Origin: DASPWW01 sp963803425
Lineage (GTDB): Bacteria; Actinomycetota; Thermoleophilia; Solirubrobacterales; 70-9
Assembly (NCBI GenBank): GCA_963803425.1
Contig: CAWDMA010000001.1
Coordinates: 1,488,001-1,552,000 of the forward strand
Direction of reading: 5' to 3'
DNA length: 64,000 nucleotides
Below are positions 7,156 to 15,549 of the stretch, piece by piece. Every line of letters starts with the position of its first letter. Positions within the stretch are counted from its first letter, which is position 1. The position numbers and the translations under genes are program-made. Under the pieces are notes generated by a model. That model was given only the letters and a program-made list of their open reading frames with translations, ran no database searches and had not been told where the DNA came from.

Positions 7156-7902
7156 TCACACCTCGTTGAAGAAGTTCACGCCGAGGTCCTGCAGAACCTG
7201 CTGGGCCTCGATGTTGAGCCGGAACAGCTCGCCGGTGTAGACGAGCACGCCCATCACGATCAGGACCATGCCGCCGGCCGCGATGATCGCCGCGTAGTGG
7301 CGCTTCACCACGGCAAACGCGGTCGTCATCCGCGTGAACGCGATCGCCGTGAGCAGGAAGGGGATCCCCAGGCCGGCCGAGTACACCGCGAGCAGGAACG
7401 CGCCGCGCCCGGCGGAGTCCGACAGCGCCGCCGCGCTCAGGATCGCCGCGAGGGTGGGCCCGATGCAGGGCGTCCAGGCCACTGCGAACGCCGCCCCGGC
7501 GACGATCGGACCGCCCTTGCCGGCGCGCTGCATGAGCGCGTCGAAGTGCCACTCCCTGTTCAGCCGGCCGACGAACGGGGCCGCCACGAACAGCACTCCC
7601 ATCGCGACGATCAGCACGCCGGAGATCTTTTCGAGCAGGTGGCGGTGCTCCCGGAGCAGGTCGCCGACCCCCGTCGCGGTGACGCCGAGCGCGATGAAGA
7701 TCGCGGAGAAGGTGAGGATGAAGGCGAGGCTGGGGACGATCACGCGCCGCCAGCTCGCGTGCTCGAGGTCGGAGGCGGCGACGCCGGTGACCGCGGATAG
7801 GTATCCCGGGACGAGCGGCAGCACGCAGGGGGAGAGGAAGGACACGATCCCGGCCGCCAGGGCAGCGAGAATCCCGACGCCGGCTGCTGGATCGCCGTTC
7901 AC
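7156..7902 (-). CDS. ccdA: Cytochrome c biogenesis/thiol-disulfide transporter CcdA
   Basis: A 248-residue, six-helix membrane protein of the CcdA/DsbD-beta family, which carries reductant across the membrane for cytochrome c maturation or extracytoplasmic disulfide reduction. The two redox-cysteine motifs are present: FLSPCVLPLVPGYLS in helix 1 and AWTPCIGPTLAA in helix 4. The GTG start at 7902 gives the family-typical N-terminus (MNGDPAAGVGILAALAAG). It lies 26 bp downstream of the thioredoxin-TPR gene, so the two are probably one transcript. A membrane cytochrome c is encoded at 22.7 kb. Confidence 0.92.
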   Translation of the reverse strand: MNGDPAAGVGILAALAAGIVSFLSPCVLPLVPGYLSAVTGVAASDLEHASWRRVIVPSLAFILTFSAIFIALGVTATGVGDLLREHRHLLEKISGVLIVAMGVLFVAAPFVGRLNREWHFDALMQRAGKGGPIVAGAAFAVAWTPCIGPTLAAILSAAALSDSAGRGAFLLAVYSAGLGIPFLLTAIAFTRMTTAFAVVKRHYAAIIAAGGMVLIVMGVLVYTGELFRLNIEAQQVLQDLGVNFFNEV

Positions 7903-7928
7903 GGCCTCGGCCCCGCCGCGGCCTTCCG

Positions 7929-8696
7929 CTAGTTCAGCGCCGCGGCGAGCCGGCGGCGGTGCTCGCGGGCGAGCGGATGGTCGGCGCCGAGCTCGGTGAA
8001 GATCGCGACCATCACCTTCCGGATCCGGTCGCGGCGCTCCGGGTCCTGCTCGGCCGCAAACGCCCCCTGCAGAGCCTCCAGCGCGTTGCCCTGGTCGCCC
8101 CGGTCCCACGCATCGAACGCCGCGCCCAGATCGGCCGCGTCGGCGTCGGCGCCGTTCCCGTCGCCGGCGGCGAGCTCGGCCCGAGCCAGCAGCCCGTCGG
8201 CGAGGAAGTCCCCCTCGAACCCCCGCAGCAGCTCGGTCGCCTCCGCGCCGTCGCCGCGCTCCAGCAGCAGCCTGCCCAGCTTCTGCGCGGCGCCCGCGTG
8301 CCGCGGGTCGGCCTCGAGCGCCTTGCGGAGCGAGGCCTCGTCGTCGGCAGACGCAAGCTTGTCGGCCTTCGAGGGGACGAGCTTGTCGAAGAACTCCTCG
8401 ACCTGGGCGGGGGGGATGGCGCCGGTGAACTCGTCGACGATCTTGCCGTCGCGAAACGCCTTCACGGCGGGGATCCCGCGGATCCCGAACGCCGCGGAGA
8501 TCTGCTGGTTGCTGTCGGTGTCCAGCTTCGCCAGCTCGACCTCGCCCTCGCGCTTCGCCGCGGCGGCCTCCAGCGCGGGGCTGAGCGTGCGGCACGGACC
8601 GCACCACTCGGCCCAGAAGTCGACGACCACGGGGACGGAGCGGGAGCGCTCCACCACCCGCTGCTCGAACTGGGCCTCGTCGACGTCGAAGACCAT
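7929..8696 (-). CDS. Thioredoxin-TPR protein (CnoX/YbbN-like)
   Basis: A 255-residue cytosolic protein. The N-terminal thioredoxin fold (about 1-110) has the active site WCGPC and the cis-proline GIRGIPAVKAF. The C-terminal 140 residues are helical TPR-like repeats (LRKALEADPRHAGAAQKLGRL and following). This domain order is that of CnoX/YbbN, a chaperone-linked redox protein. Unlike E. coli CnoX it keeps both active-site cysteines, so it may be a true oxidoreductase. It is upstream of ccdA. Confidence 0.88.
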   Translation of the reverse strand: MVFDVDEAQFEQRVVERSRSVPVVVDFWAEWCGPCRTLSPALEAAAAKREGEVELAKLDTDSNQQISAAFGIRGIPAVKAFRDGKIVDEFTGAIPPAQVEEFFDKLVPSKADKLASADDEASLRKALEADPRHAGAAQKLGRLLLERGDGAEATELLRGFEGDFLADGLLARAELAAGDGNGADADAADLGAAFDAWDRGDQGNALEALQGAFAAEQDPERRDRIRKVMVAIFTELGADHPLAREHRRRLAAALN

Positions 8697-8702
8697 GGTC
8701 GG

Positions 8703-8708
8703 AGCTTA
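8703..8708 (-). promoter_or_regulatory. Predicted -10 for leaderless thioredoxin-ccdA mRNA
   Basis: TAAGCT on the minus strand, six bases (CCGACC), then ATG at 8696. Confidence 0.5.
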
Positions 8709-8717
8709 GCCAGTAGA

Positions 8718-9854
8718 GTGTCTCGCCTGGTGAGGCAGGGAAGGCTGATCTTTACGCTGGTCGTGGCGGGCGCGATCGCCATGACGATCTCGCTGGCTTC
8801 GGTCGCGAGCGCCGGAGCAAAGCCCGTGTGGCTGTGCAAGCCCGGGCTCAAGGACAACCCGTGCGACGTGGGCCAGAAGACCTCGGTGGTCTCGCCCGAC
8901 GGGCGCGTGCTCGGCGTCGAGAAGCGGAAGGCGCGCAAGCACCCGAAGATCGACTGCTTCTACGTCTACCCGACGGTCTCCGACCAGAAGACCCCCAACG
9001 CCGACCTCACGATCGACCCCGAGCTGCGCTCGATCGCGCTGTACCAGGCCGCCCGCTACTCGAGCGAGTGTCGCGTGTTCGCGCCGGTGTACAGGCAGGT
9101 GACGCTCTCGGGCCTGAACTCGGGTGCGTTCGGCGGCGCCGCCCTCGATCTCGCCTACTCCGACGTGCTGGCCGCCTGGAACAACTACCTGAAGAAGTAC
9201 AACCACGGCCGCGGCGTCGTCCTGATCAGCCACTCACAGGGGACCTTCCATCTGACCCGGCTGATCCAGGAGCAGATCGACTCGAAGCCGAGCAAGCGCC
9301 GCAAGCTCGTCTCCGCGGTGCTGCTGGGCGGCAACGTGACGGTGGGCGAGGGAGGCGGACCCGGCGGCTCGTTCGAGAACGTCCCTCCGTGCCGCACGAA
9401 GCGCCAGATCGGCTGCGTCGCCGCGTTCTCGACCTTCAACGACACCGTCCCGAAGGCCGCTATCTTCGGCCGCGCGGGGCCGGGCGAGGACGTCCTGTGC
9501 GTGAACCCCGCGAAGCCCGGCGGCGGCTCGAAGAAGCTCGACACGATCTACCCGAGCGAGCCGTTCGCGCCCGGCTCGACGATCGCCGCCGGGATCGCGC
9601 TGGCCGCGCCGGTCGCGCTCCCCGATGTGTCCACGCCCTGGATCGAGTTCAAGGGCGCCTACAGCGGCCAGTGCTCGGACACCGACGACGCCGACGTGCT
9701 CCAGATCACGCCGTCGGCCGGCGCCCCGACGCTGCACGCGTCACCGACGGCCGCGTGGGGCCTGCACCTGGTCGACGGGAACATCGCGCTCGGCGACCTC
9801 GTCTCGCTCGTTCACAGGCAGGCGCACAAGTTCGTCAAGAAGCACGGCCGGTAG
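8718..9854 (+). CDS. Secreted DUF3089 lipase-like alpha/beta hydrolase
   Basis: A 378-residue exported serine hydrolase-like protein. The signal peptide spans about residues 1-33, ending SVASAGA. The mature part has the DUF3089 (PF11288) hallmarks: DCFYVYPTVSDQ near the N-terminus and the nucleophile elbow SHSQGT. Six or more cysteines suggest disulfides in the exported protein. I took GTG at 8718; GTG at 8730 is an alternative. A TAGAGT hexamer overlaps the first start. Substrate is unknown. Confidence 0.8.
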   Translation: MSRLVRQGRLIFTLVVAGAIAMTISLASVASAGAKPVWLCKPGLKDNPCDVGQKTSVVSPDGRVLGVEKRKARKHPKIDCFYVYPTVSDQKTPNADLTIDPELRSIALYQAARYSSECRVFAPVYRQVTLSGLNSGAFGGAALDLAYSDVLAAWNNYLKKYNHGRGVVLISHSQGTFHLTRLIQEQIDSKPSKRRKLVSAVLLGGNVTVGEGGGPGGSFENVPPCRTKRQIGCVAAFSTFNDTVPKAAIFGRAGPGEDVLCVNPAKPGGGSKKLDTIYPSEPFAPGSTIAAGIALAAPVALPDVSTPWIEFKGAYSGQCSDTDDADVLQITPSAGAPTLHASPTAAWGLHLVDGNIALGDLVSLVHRQAHKFVKKHGR

Positions 9855-9872
9855 GGCGCGGCGTCACGCGCC
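9855..9872 (+). terminator. Weak GC hairpin after the DUF3089 gene
   Basis: GGCGCG, six-base loop, CGCGCC, directly after the stop codon and before a convergent gene. Confidence 0.4.
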
Positions 9873-9938
9873 GGAGGGTTGCCGCGCCGGGCCGATGTCG
9901 TGTCTGAGCCTGCGCACGATAATCGTCGTTATGTCCCC

Positions 9939-10283
9939 CTAGTCGCGCTTCCAGCCGCCGCCGAACAGGCGGCTGAGGCGGCCGGCGCCCCGCCGCGGAC
10001 TGAACGTCCGCGGCGCCCGCTGCGGCGGCGGCAGGTGCATCGCCTCCTCGGAGGTGATGTTGAGGACCACGGCGCGCTCGAACGTGCGCTCGACCTCGGG
10101 GCCGTCGGCGAACCGCAACTTGCCATCGGCGTCGACGACGACGATCCCGTCGAGGATGTGCTCGCGATAGTTGTCGACGATCTCGTCGACGGTCCCGACC
10201 TGGATCTCGTCCGACCCATACACCGGCGTGCCGCGCGGGACCGCCGAGTAGTGAATCGCGTGGCCCTCGTCCTCAATCGGCAT
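9939..10283 (-). CDS. Small PRC-barrel-like protein
   Basis: A 114-residue protein. Residues 15-80 (RGTPVYGSDEIQVGTVDEIVDN ... GIVVVDADGKLRFADGPEVE) have the pattern of a PRC-barrel-like domain, with a Gly-Ser-D-x-x-x-V-G-x-V turn. The C-terminus is basic and Gly/Arg-rich. No membrane segment is seen. It is divergently transcribed from the DUF3052-like gene 18 bp away. Function is unknown. Confidence 0.6.
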   Translation of the reverse strand: MPIEDEGHAIHYSAVPRGTPVYGSDEIQVGTVDEIVDNYREHILDGIVVVDADGKLRFADGPEVERTFERAVVLNITSEEAMHLPPPQRAPRTFSPRRGAGRLSRLFGGGWKRD

Positions 10284-10301
10284 CGTGTAGGAAGCATAGA
10301 T

Positions 10302-10715
10302 ATGGCCGGGTATTCGGGGACGCCGCTGCCGCGAAAGCTCGGGATCAAGCCCGGCCACGCGGTCGCGATCCTGCGCCCGCCGGACGGTTTCCATAACTAC
10401 CTCGGCGCGCTGCCGGAGGGCGTCTCCGTCCGGGACCGCGCCCGCGGCTCGCTGGACGTGATCCTCTTCTTCGTCACGCGCCGGGCAGAGCTCGAGCGCC
10501 GCTTCGACCGCCTCACGGCCAGCCTCGACCCTGCCGGCGGCCTGTGGATCGCGTGGCCGAAGCGTTCCTCCGGCGTCGACACCGACGTCACCGAGGACGT
10601 CGTCCGCGAGGTCGCGCTGCCGCGCGGCCTGGTCGACAACAAGGTGTGCGCGATCGACGAGACGTGGTCCGGGCTGCGGCTCGTGATCCGGGTCGAGAAC
10701 CGGCCGGCGCGCTAG
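10302..10715 (+). CDS. DUF3052-like protein
   Basis: A 137-residue soluble protein starting MAGYSGTPLPRKLGIKPG. The conserved block LDVILFFVTRRAELERRF and the later WIAWPKRSSG and CAIDETWSGLRLV resemble the DUF3052 family; no activity is known. Its stop shares CTAG with the convergent hydrolase stop. Confidence 0.7.
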   Translation: MAGYSGTPLPRKLGIKPGHAVAILRPPDGFHNYLGALPEGVSVRDRARGSLDVILFFVTRRAELERRFDRLTASLDPAGGLWIAWPKRSSGVDTDVTEDVVREVALPRGLVDNKVCAIDETWSGLRLVIRVENRPAR

Positions 10716-11581
10716 CCGCCGAGCCGCTCCGCCACCTCGGGCTCGTCGCAGAACGCCGCGATCTCCCGCGACAGGCGTCCTCCCTGCCACGCCAGCGGCG
10801 ACTGCCCGGGCTGCTCGGAGACGATCCGCGCCCGCGGTAGTCGCGCCGCGTACGCCTCCGCGACCGAGTGCGGGTGACCGGGGTCGGCCTCGTCGTGGCT
10901 GGCGACGACCAGCACCGGAAGATCGAGGAACTCGAGCTCCGAGAGGCCGTCGAAAGGGACGTCGCGTGGAATCTCCCGGATCGCCTCCGCGACGGCGTCC
11001 GGATGCTCGTGGGTGAGCAGCCGCTCCCGGGTGATCCGGAGCAGCGTCTCCCGCCACTCCGGGTTGATCCCCTGGCGCTCGTACGCGGCCAGAAAGCCGT
11101 CCACCCCGCCGTCCTCGAGGCCGTCGGCGAGCTCGTCCCAGCGCGCAAGCACCTCCTCGGAGGTGGGCACGCCCGGATACGCGGGCCCGATCGCCACCAC
11201 CGCCGCGACCCGGTCGGGAGCGCGCAGCGCGTACGCGAGCACCGTGTGCGCGCCCATGGAGTGCCCTGCGATCACCGCGCGGCGCCCGGGCGCGACCGCG
11301 TCGAGCACCGCCCCCAGGTCGTCGGCAAGCCCCGCGTACGCGTACGAGCCGCCCGGCGGAGCCGGGTCGGACTGACCGTGCCCGCGCGCGTCATATGCGA
11401 TCGCGCGCCGCCCCCGCCGCGCCAGCACGGTCGAGCCGTGCACGACGTAGCGGCGGCTCGCGGTGATCCCGTGCGCGAGCACGACCGGCGTTCCCTCACC
11501 GATCCGCTCCGCCGCGATTCGCCCTTCGCCGCCCCGGATCTCGAACGGCTCCCCCTTCTCCCACGCCGCCACGTCGCTCAA
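10712..11581 (-). CDS. Alpha/beta hydrolase
   Basis: A 289-residue alpha/beta-fold hydrolase with the oxyanion-hole HG in VVLAHGIT, YDARGHGQSDP, and the nucleophile elbow AGHSMGAH. The acid and His are expected in VVASHDEADPGH and near the C-terminal QSPLAW region. The final catalytic His is not obvious, since QSPLAW sits where a GH-x-P motif would be expected. The start is TTG at 11581, overlapping the TGA of the upstream gene as TTGA, indicating coupling in the operon peroxiredoxin-HAD phosphatase-hydrolase. Substrate is unknown. Confidence 0.82.
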   Translation of the reverse strand: MSDVAAWEKGEPFEIRGGEGRIAAERIGEGTPVVLAHGITASRRYVVHGSTVLARRGRRAIAYDARGHGQSDPAPPGGSYAYAGLADDLGAVLDAVAPGRRAVIAGHSMGAHTVLAYALRAPDRVAAVVAIGPAYPGVPTSEEVLARWDELADGLEDGGVDGFLAAYERQGINPEWRETLLRITRERLLTHEHPDAVAEAIREIPRDVPFDGLSELEFLDLPVLVVASHDEADPGHPHSVAEAYAARLPRARIVSEQPGQSPLAWQGGRLSREIAAFCDEPEVAERLGG

Positions 11582-12366
11582 CCCGCGAGCAGAGCCGGAA
11601 CGTCCGCGATCGAGTCCACCGTCGCGGTCGGCGTGATCCCCGACGAGCGCACGAAGTCCTCGCGGTACTTCCCGGTCCGCACGAGGATCCCGGCGAGGCC
11701 CGCGCGCAGCGCCCCGCCGACATCGGTCTCGACGTCGTCGCCGACCATCGCGGCCCGCTCCGGCGACGCCTCCAGCCCGTCGAGGACGAGCTCGAAGAAC
11801 GAGGCGGACGGCTTTCCGACGACCGTCGCCTCACGCCCTGTCGCGTACTCGATCGCGGCGACGAACGGCCCGGCGTCGAGCGACAGCCCGCCCTCGGTGA
11901 GCCAGAACCGGTTCTTCTGCAGCGCGATCAGCTCCGCGCCGTCCATCACCATCCGGAAGGCGCGGTTGAGGATCTCGAACCCGAACGCCTCGCCGAGGTC
12001 TCCCATGATCACCGCGTCGGGGCTCCGGTCGACCTGCTCGAGCCCCTCGAAGTCCACCTTCACGTCGTCGTTCATGATCAGCGCAACCGTGTGGTGGCCG
12101 GCCTCGATGCAGTGGCGTCGCGCGAGCGCGGCGGGAGTGACGACCTCCCCGGCGCCCGGCTCCACCCCGATCCGCCCCAGCTTCGCGATCGTCTGCGCGA
12201 GCGAGCGCTCCGTCGTGTTCGTGACGAACCGGACCCCGAGCCCGGCGCCGCGGAGCGCCTCGACCGCGGCGCCGGCGCCCTCGATCGGCTCGTCGCCGAC
12301 GTACATCACCCCATCGAGATCGAGCAGGACGTGGGCGGTGCCGGGGAGCCGGTCGGCGTCGCTCAC
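11578..12366 (-). CDS. HAD-superfamily IIA hydrolase (NagD/phosphoglycolate phosphatase-like)
   Basis: A 262-residue HAD phosphatase with motif I HVLLDLDGVMYVGD, motif II FVTNTTE, the lysine motif VVGKPSASFF and motif IV MVGDDVETDVGGA. The C2-type cap between motifs II and III places it in subfamily IIA with NagD, p-nitrophenylphosphatases and eukaryotic phosphoglycolate phosphatase/HDHD2. The GTG start overlaps the previous stop as GTGA. It is in an operon with a peroxiredoxin and a hydrolase. Metabolite repair is a plausible role but is inferred. Confidence 0.87.
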   Translation of the reverse strand: MSDADRLPGTAHVLLDLDGVMYVGDEPIEGAGAAVEALRGAGLGVRFVTNTTERSLAQTIAKLGRIGVEPGAGEVVTPAALARRHCIEAGHHTVALIMNDDVKVDFEGLEQVDRSPDAVIMGDLGEAFGFEILNRAFRMVMDGAELIALQKNRFWLTEGGLSLDAGPFVAAIEYATGREATVVGKPSASFFELVLDGLEASPERAAMVGDDVETDVGGALRAGLAGILVRTGKYREDFVRSSGITPTATVDSIADVPALLAG

Positions 12367-12821
12367 CGGCGGGCCTCGGCGAGCGTCCTGCCGAGGTCGT
12401 TCACGTCCTCGAATCCGAGCCCGAGCACGGCGACGTGCCTGTGGCGAACGATCCCATCGGGATCGATGATGAAGATCGAGCGCCGCACGTGCCCGCCGGG
12501 ACCGTTGACGCCGTACGCGCGAATCACGGCGCGCTCCGGGTCGGCGAGCAGCGGCACCGTCAGCGAGTGCTCCGCGACGAACCGATCGTGGGAGTCGACG
12601 TCCTGAGGAGAGATTCCGAGGATCTCGGCGTCGAGCTCGGCGAGCTGCTCGCCGTCGTCCCTGTACGAGCAGAACTGGCGGGTGCACACCGGCGTGAAGT
12701 CGCCGGGGTAGAACGCGAGCACCACCCACCGGCCGCGGTAGTCGGCGAGTCTGTACGTCCGGCCGCCGCTCCCGCGCAGCTCGAACTGCGGCGCCTCCTC
12801 TCCGACCGCGACCTTCGCCAT
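12363..12821 (-). CDS. Peroxiredoxin (BCP/AhpC-TSA family)
   Basis: A 152-residue thiol peroxidase. The peroxidatic cysteine is in FYPGDFTPVCTRQFCSYRD, with a second Cys five residues on as in BCP/PrxQ-type enzymes. The SIFIIDPDGIVRHRHV strand is also conserved. It reduces hydroperoxides using thioredoxin-like donors in the cytoplasm. It is first gene of a three-gene operon, with a TAGGCT hexamer 8 bp upstream of its ATG. Confidence 0.92.
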   Translation of the reverse strand: MAKVAVGEEAPQFELRGSGGRTYRLADYRGRWVVLAFYPGDFTPVCTRQFCSYRDDGEQLAELDAEILGISPQDVDSHDRFVAEHSLTVPLLADPERAVIRAYGVNGPGGHVRRSIFIIDPDGIVRHRHVAVLGLGFEDVNDLGRTLAEARR

Positions 12822-12829
12822 CCGGACCG

Positions 12830-12835
12830 AGCCTA
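12830..12835 (-). promoter_or_regulatory. Predicted -10 of the peroxiredoxin operon
   Basis: TAGGCT on the minus strand, eight bases before ATG 12821, with no Shine-Dalgarno sequence between. Confidence 0.45.
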
Positions 12836-13504
12836 CCCCGTGTCGAGCGTGATCCGATCGATCCTGACCGGTGCCAACGGCGTCCCCGTCTCTCCGGAGG
12901 CCTCGTCGCCGAGCTGAGCGATCCGCTGCACGACCTGCTCGCCGCTCGACACCTCGCCGAGCACTGCGACGTCCGCGTCCAGACCGGCGTCCGCCGCGAC
13001 GACGACGAAGAACTGGCTTCCGGAGCGCCCCGGCGGCTCGGCCTGCGTCTTCGCCATCGCGACGGTGCCGCGCGTGTACGCGGTGTTCGCGCGCGGCGGC
13101 TCGTCGACCGTGTAGCCCGGCCCGCCCGTCCCGTCCCCCTTCGGGTCTCCGCCCTGGATCACGAACCCGGGGACGATCCGGTGGAAGGCGGTGTCGTCGT
13201 ACACCCCCTTCTTGACCAGGTACGCGAACGACGCGGTCGTCCTCGGCGAGCCGTTGGTGTCGAGCGCGATCTCGAACGTACCGCAGCTCGTGTCGACCGC
13301 CGCCGTCGTGCCCGCGGGCGGCGGCTGCAGCGACTTGGGGCGCTTCAGGTCGACGTGCTTCGGCGCCGGGGACGACACCTCGGTGCAGCCCTCGGGGAGG
13401 TTCGCCGTCGTGTCGTCGTCGTCGTCTCCGCCGCCGCACGCGGCTGTGAACAGGACGAGGCCGAGCACGGCGAGCACCACGATCGTGAGCCGGGCCGGCG
13501 ACAT
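12833..13504 (-). CDS. Cyclophilin-type peptidyl-prolyl isomerase lipoprotein
   Basis: A 223-residue exported lipoprotein. The signal peptide ends in the lipobox FTAAC, so Cys23 would be lipidated and followed by a GGGDDDDD spacer. The C-terminal 160 residues are a cyclophilin domain: FHRIVPGFVIQGGDP, GTVAMAK and SGSQFFVV are the catalytic-fold motifs. It probably assists folding of exported proteins on the outer face of the membrane. The stop lies inside the promoter region of the downstream peroxiredoxin operon. Confidence 0.9.
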   Translation of the reverse strand: MSPARLTIVVLAVLGLVLFTAACGGGDDDDDTTANLPEGCTEVSSPAPKHVDLKRPKSLQPPPAGTTAAVDTSCGTFEIALDTNGSPRTTASFAYLVKKGVYDDTAFHRIVPGFVIQGGDPKGDGTGGPGYTVDEPPRANTAYTRGTVAMAKTQAEPPGRSGSQFFVVVAADAGLDADVAVLGEVSSGEQVVQRIAQLGDEASGETGTPLAPVRIDRITLDTG

Positions 13505-13512
13505 CGGCGGTC

Positions 13513-13518
13513 AGCCTA
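13513..13518 (-). promoter_or_regulatory. Predicted -10 of the cyclophilin gene
   Basis: TAGGCT on the minus strand, eight bases before ATG 13504. Confidence 0.45.
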
Positions 13519-13539
13519 GCCGCTTGGGATCATGCGGCG

Positions 13540-14202
13540 ATGGAACCGTCCCGCACCGACGGGCCGCCCGCCCGCGTCCGCCTGATGGGCAGGGCGATCA
13601 ACCGCGCGGTGACCGGGGTGCCGTGGCTGTGGCCGCTCCTGCGCCGCCCGGTGCAGAGCTTCTTCGATCGCTCCGCGGCCGGCTGGGACGACCGCACCGG
13701 GGCGGGATCGCCCGCCCACCTCGCGCCGCTCTCGGCCGCGGCGCTGCACGTCGGCTCGCCGGAGCGAGTGCTCGACGTGGGCACCGGCACCGGTGAGGGC
13801 GCGCTCCTGCTCGCGCGCGAGTTCCCGCGCGCGAGCATTCGCGGCGTCGACATCGCCGCCGAGATGATCCGCTCGGCCCAGGGGAAGATCGGGCTCGACC
13901 CGGAGGGGCGGGTCGCGTTCCGGGTCGCGGACGCCGCCGACCTGCCGTACGGCGAGCGCTCATTCGATCTCGTCGCGCAGCTCAACATGCCGCCGTTCTT
14001 CGCCGAGGTCACGCGCGTGCTTCGCCCCGGCGGGTACGCGGTCGTCGCCGCGAGCTGGGGTGCGGCGACCCCGTTCTTCACCCCGATCTCGGTGCTCGAG
14101 CGCGGCTTCGCCCGCCACGGGATCGAGACCGTGACCAGCGGCGAGGTCGAGGTCGGGACCTACTACGTGGCGCGCAAGCGGCCCGACCCGGTCACCCCGT
14201 GA
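13540..14202 (+). CDS. Class I SAM-dependent methyltransferase
   Basis: A 220-residue Rossmann methyltransferase with motif I VLDVGTGTGEGALLLA (about residues 75-90), the acidic strand IRGVDIAAEMI, and motif IV FDLVAQLNMPPFF, followed by LRPGGYAVVAASWG. The fold resembles UbiE/COQ5-type small-molecule methyltransferases. The substrate cannot be inferred. Its 3' end overlaps the convergent cyclase gene by 11 bp. Confidence 0.85.
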   Translation: MEPSRTDGPPARVRLMGRAINRAVTGVPWLWPLLRRPVQSFFDRSAAGWDDRTGAGSPAHLAPLSAAALHVGSPERVLDVGTGTGEGALLLAREFPRASIRGVDIAAEMIRSAQGKIGLDPEGRVAFRVADAADLPYGERSFDLVAQLNMPPFFAEVTRVLRPGGYAVVAASWGAATPFFTPISVLERGFARHGIETVTSGEVEVGTYYVARKRPDPVTP

Positions 14203-15532
14203 CCGCGTACAGACGCCACTCCCCGGGGACGCCCTTGAGCTCCCGGGTGCCGCGGTCCTCGAACCCGATCCCCGAGCCCGCGACGAGGTCCCTGACGGTG
14301 CTCGACACGAGCACCTCGCCCGGGCCCGCCTCGGCCGAGACCCGCGCGCCCGTGTGCACCGCGATCCCGCCGACGTCGCCGTTCATCACCTCGCACTCGC
14401 CCGTGTGCAGCCCCGCCCGCACCTCGATCCCGAGCGGGCGGACCGCGGTCGCGATCGTGCGCGCGCACGAGATCGCCCGCGCCGGCCCGTCGAAGGTGGC
14501 GAGGAAGCCGTCCCCGGTCTGCTTCACCTCGTGCCCGCGGTGCCGGTCGAGCTCGCGCCGCACGATCGCCTCGTGGCCCTCCAGCAGTTCCCGCCACCGC
14601 CGATCGCCGAGCTCCGCGGCGCGCTCGGTGGACGAGACGATGTCGGTGAACAGGACCGTCGCGAGGACCCGATCGGGCTGCGCCACGGCGCGCCGCCCGG
14701 TCAGGAACTCCTGGATCTCGTCGACGATCTCGTCCTGGTCGCCGAACCACCACAGGTGGTCCTCGCCGGGAAGCTCGACCAGCTTCGCGCCGGGGATCCG
14801 TTCCGCCATGTAGCGACTGTGCTCGACCTGGACCAACGTGTCGTCGGTGCGGTGGATGATCAGGGTGGGGACGCGGATCGTCGGGAGGACGTGGCGGATG
14901 TCGGTGTCCCTGAACGAGCGGAACAGCGCCGCGGCTGCGCCCGGGCTCGCCGCCATCCGCCCGTACCGTGCGAACCACTCCTGCTCGCCCGGCATGTCCA
15001 TCCGGCTCGGGGCCCACAGCGCAAGCGTCGGAAGGTTGATGCCCCATTCCTCGATGATCGCCTCGAGGAACTCGTCGTACGCCTCGGCCGGGAACCCCCA
15101 CGGGTAGTCGTCCGCGTCCAGCGCGCGCGGCAGCCCCCCGTACGTGATCAGCGCCGAGGTCCGCTCCGGGTGGGTCGCGGCGAACATCGAGCACGGGATC
15201 GTCGCCTCGGACCAGCCCAGGATCGCGGCCTTCTCGATCCCGACCGTGTCAATCACCGTGAGGATGTCGTCCATGCGCTGCTCGAGCGTGGCGGCGCGAT
15301 CGGGCGGGAGCCGGTCCGACATCCCGGTCCCCAGCCTGTCGATCAGGACCAGCCGAGAGAACGACGCGAGCCGGCGCAGGAACGCCGAGTAGGCCGGCTG
15401 CTCCCAGAACGCCTCCAGGTGCGAGGCGAAGCCCGGCAGGTAGACGAGGTCGATCTCGCCCTCGCCGACGAGCTGGTAGGCGACGCTGTAGTCGCCGTTG
15501 CGCGCGTAGCGAGTCTCCGGTGCTTCGGTCAC
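14192..15532 (-). CDS. Alpha/beta hydrolase-class III adenylate/guanylate cyclase fusion
   Basis: A 446-residue two-domain protein. Residues 1-280 form an alpha/beta hydrolase with Ser108 in GWSEAT, Asp230/231 in HRTDDTL and His259 in GEDHLWW, a complete triad. Residues 290-445 form a class III nucleotide cyclase: metal-binding Asp297 (LFTDIVSST) and Asp341 (GDGFLATF), Lys337, and Arg397 in HTGARVSA. All residues needed for activity appear present, so it should make cAMP (or cGMP) in response to a ligand of the hydrolase-like domain. There is no membrane segment. A perfect CRP-like site at 1752 shows a possible cAMP response in the same window. Confidence 0.9.
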   Translation of the reverse strand: MTEAPETRYARNGDYSVAYQLVGEGEIDLVYLPGFASHLEAFWEQPAYSAFLRRLASFSRLVLIDRLGTGMSDRLPPDRAATLEQRMDDILTVIDTVGIEKAAILGWSEATIPCSMFAATHPERTSALITYGGLPRALDADDYPWGFPAEAYDEFLEAIIEEWGINLPTLALWAPSRMDMPGEQEWFARYGRMAASPGAAAALFRSFRDTDIRHVLPTIRVPTLIIHRTDDTLVQVEHSRYMAERIPGAKLVELPGEDHLWWFGDQDEIVDEIQEFLTGRRAVAQPDRVLATVLFTDIVSSTERAAELGDRRWRELLEGHEAIVRRELDRHRGHEVKQTGDGFLATFDGPARAISCARTIATAVRPLGIEVRAGLHTGECEVMNGDVGGIAVHTGARVSAEAGPGEVLVSSTVRDLVAGSGIGFEDRGTRELKGVPGEWRLYAVTG

Positions 15533-15537
15533 CGGGT

Positions 15538-15543
15538 TAGATT
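15538..15543 (+). promoter_or_regulatory. Predicted -10 of the lipid kinase-murT-gatD operon
   Basis: TAGATT, six bases (CTGCCG), then ATG at 15550. No Shine-Dalgarno sequence fits, so a leaderless mRNA is likely. Confidence 0.55.
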
Positions 15544-15549
15544 CTGCCG

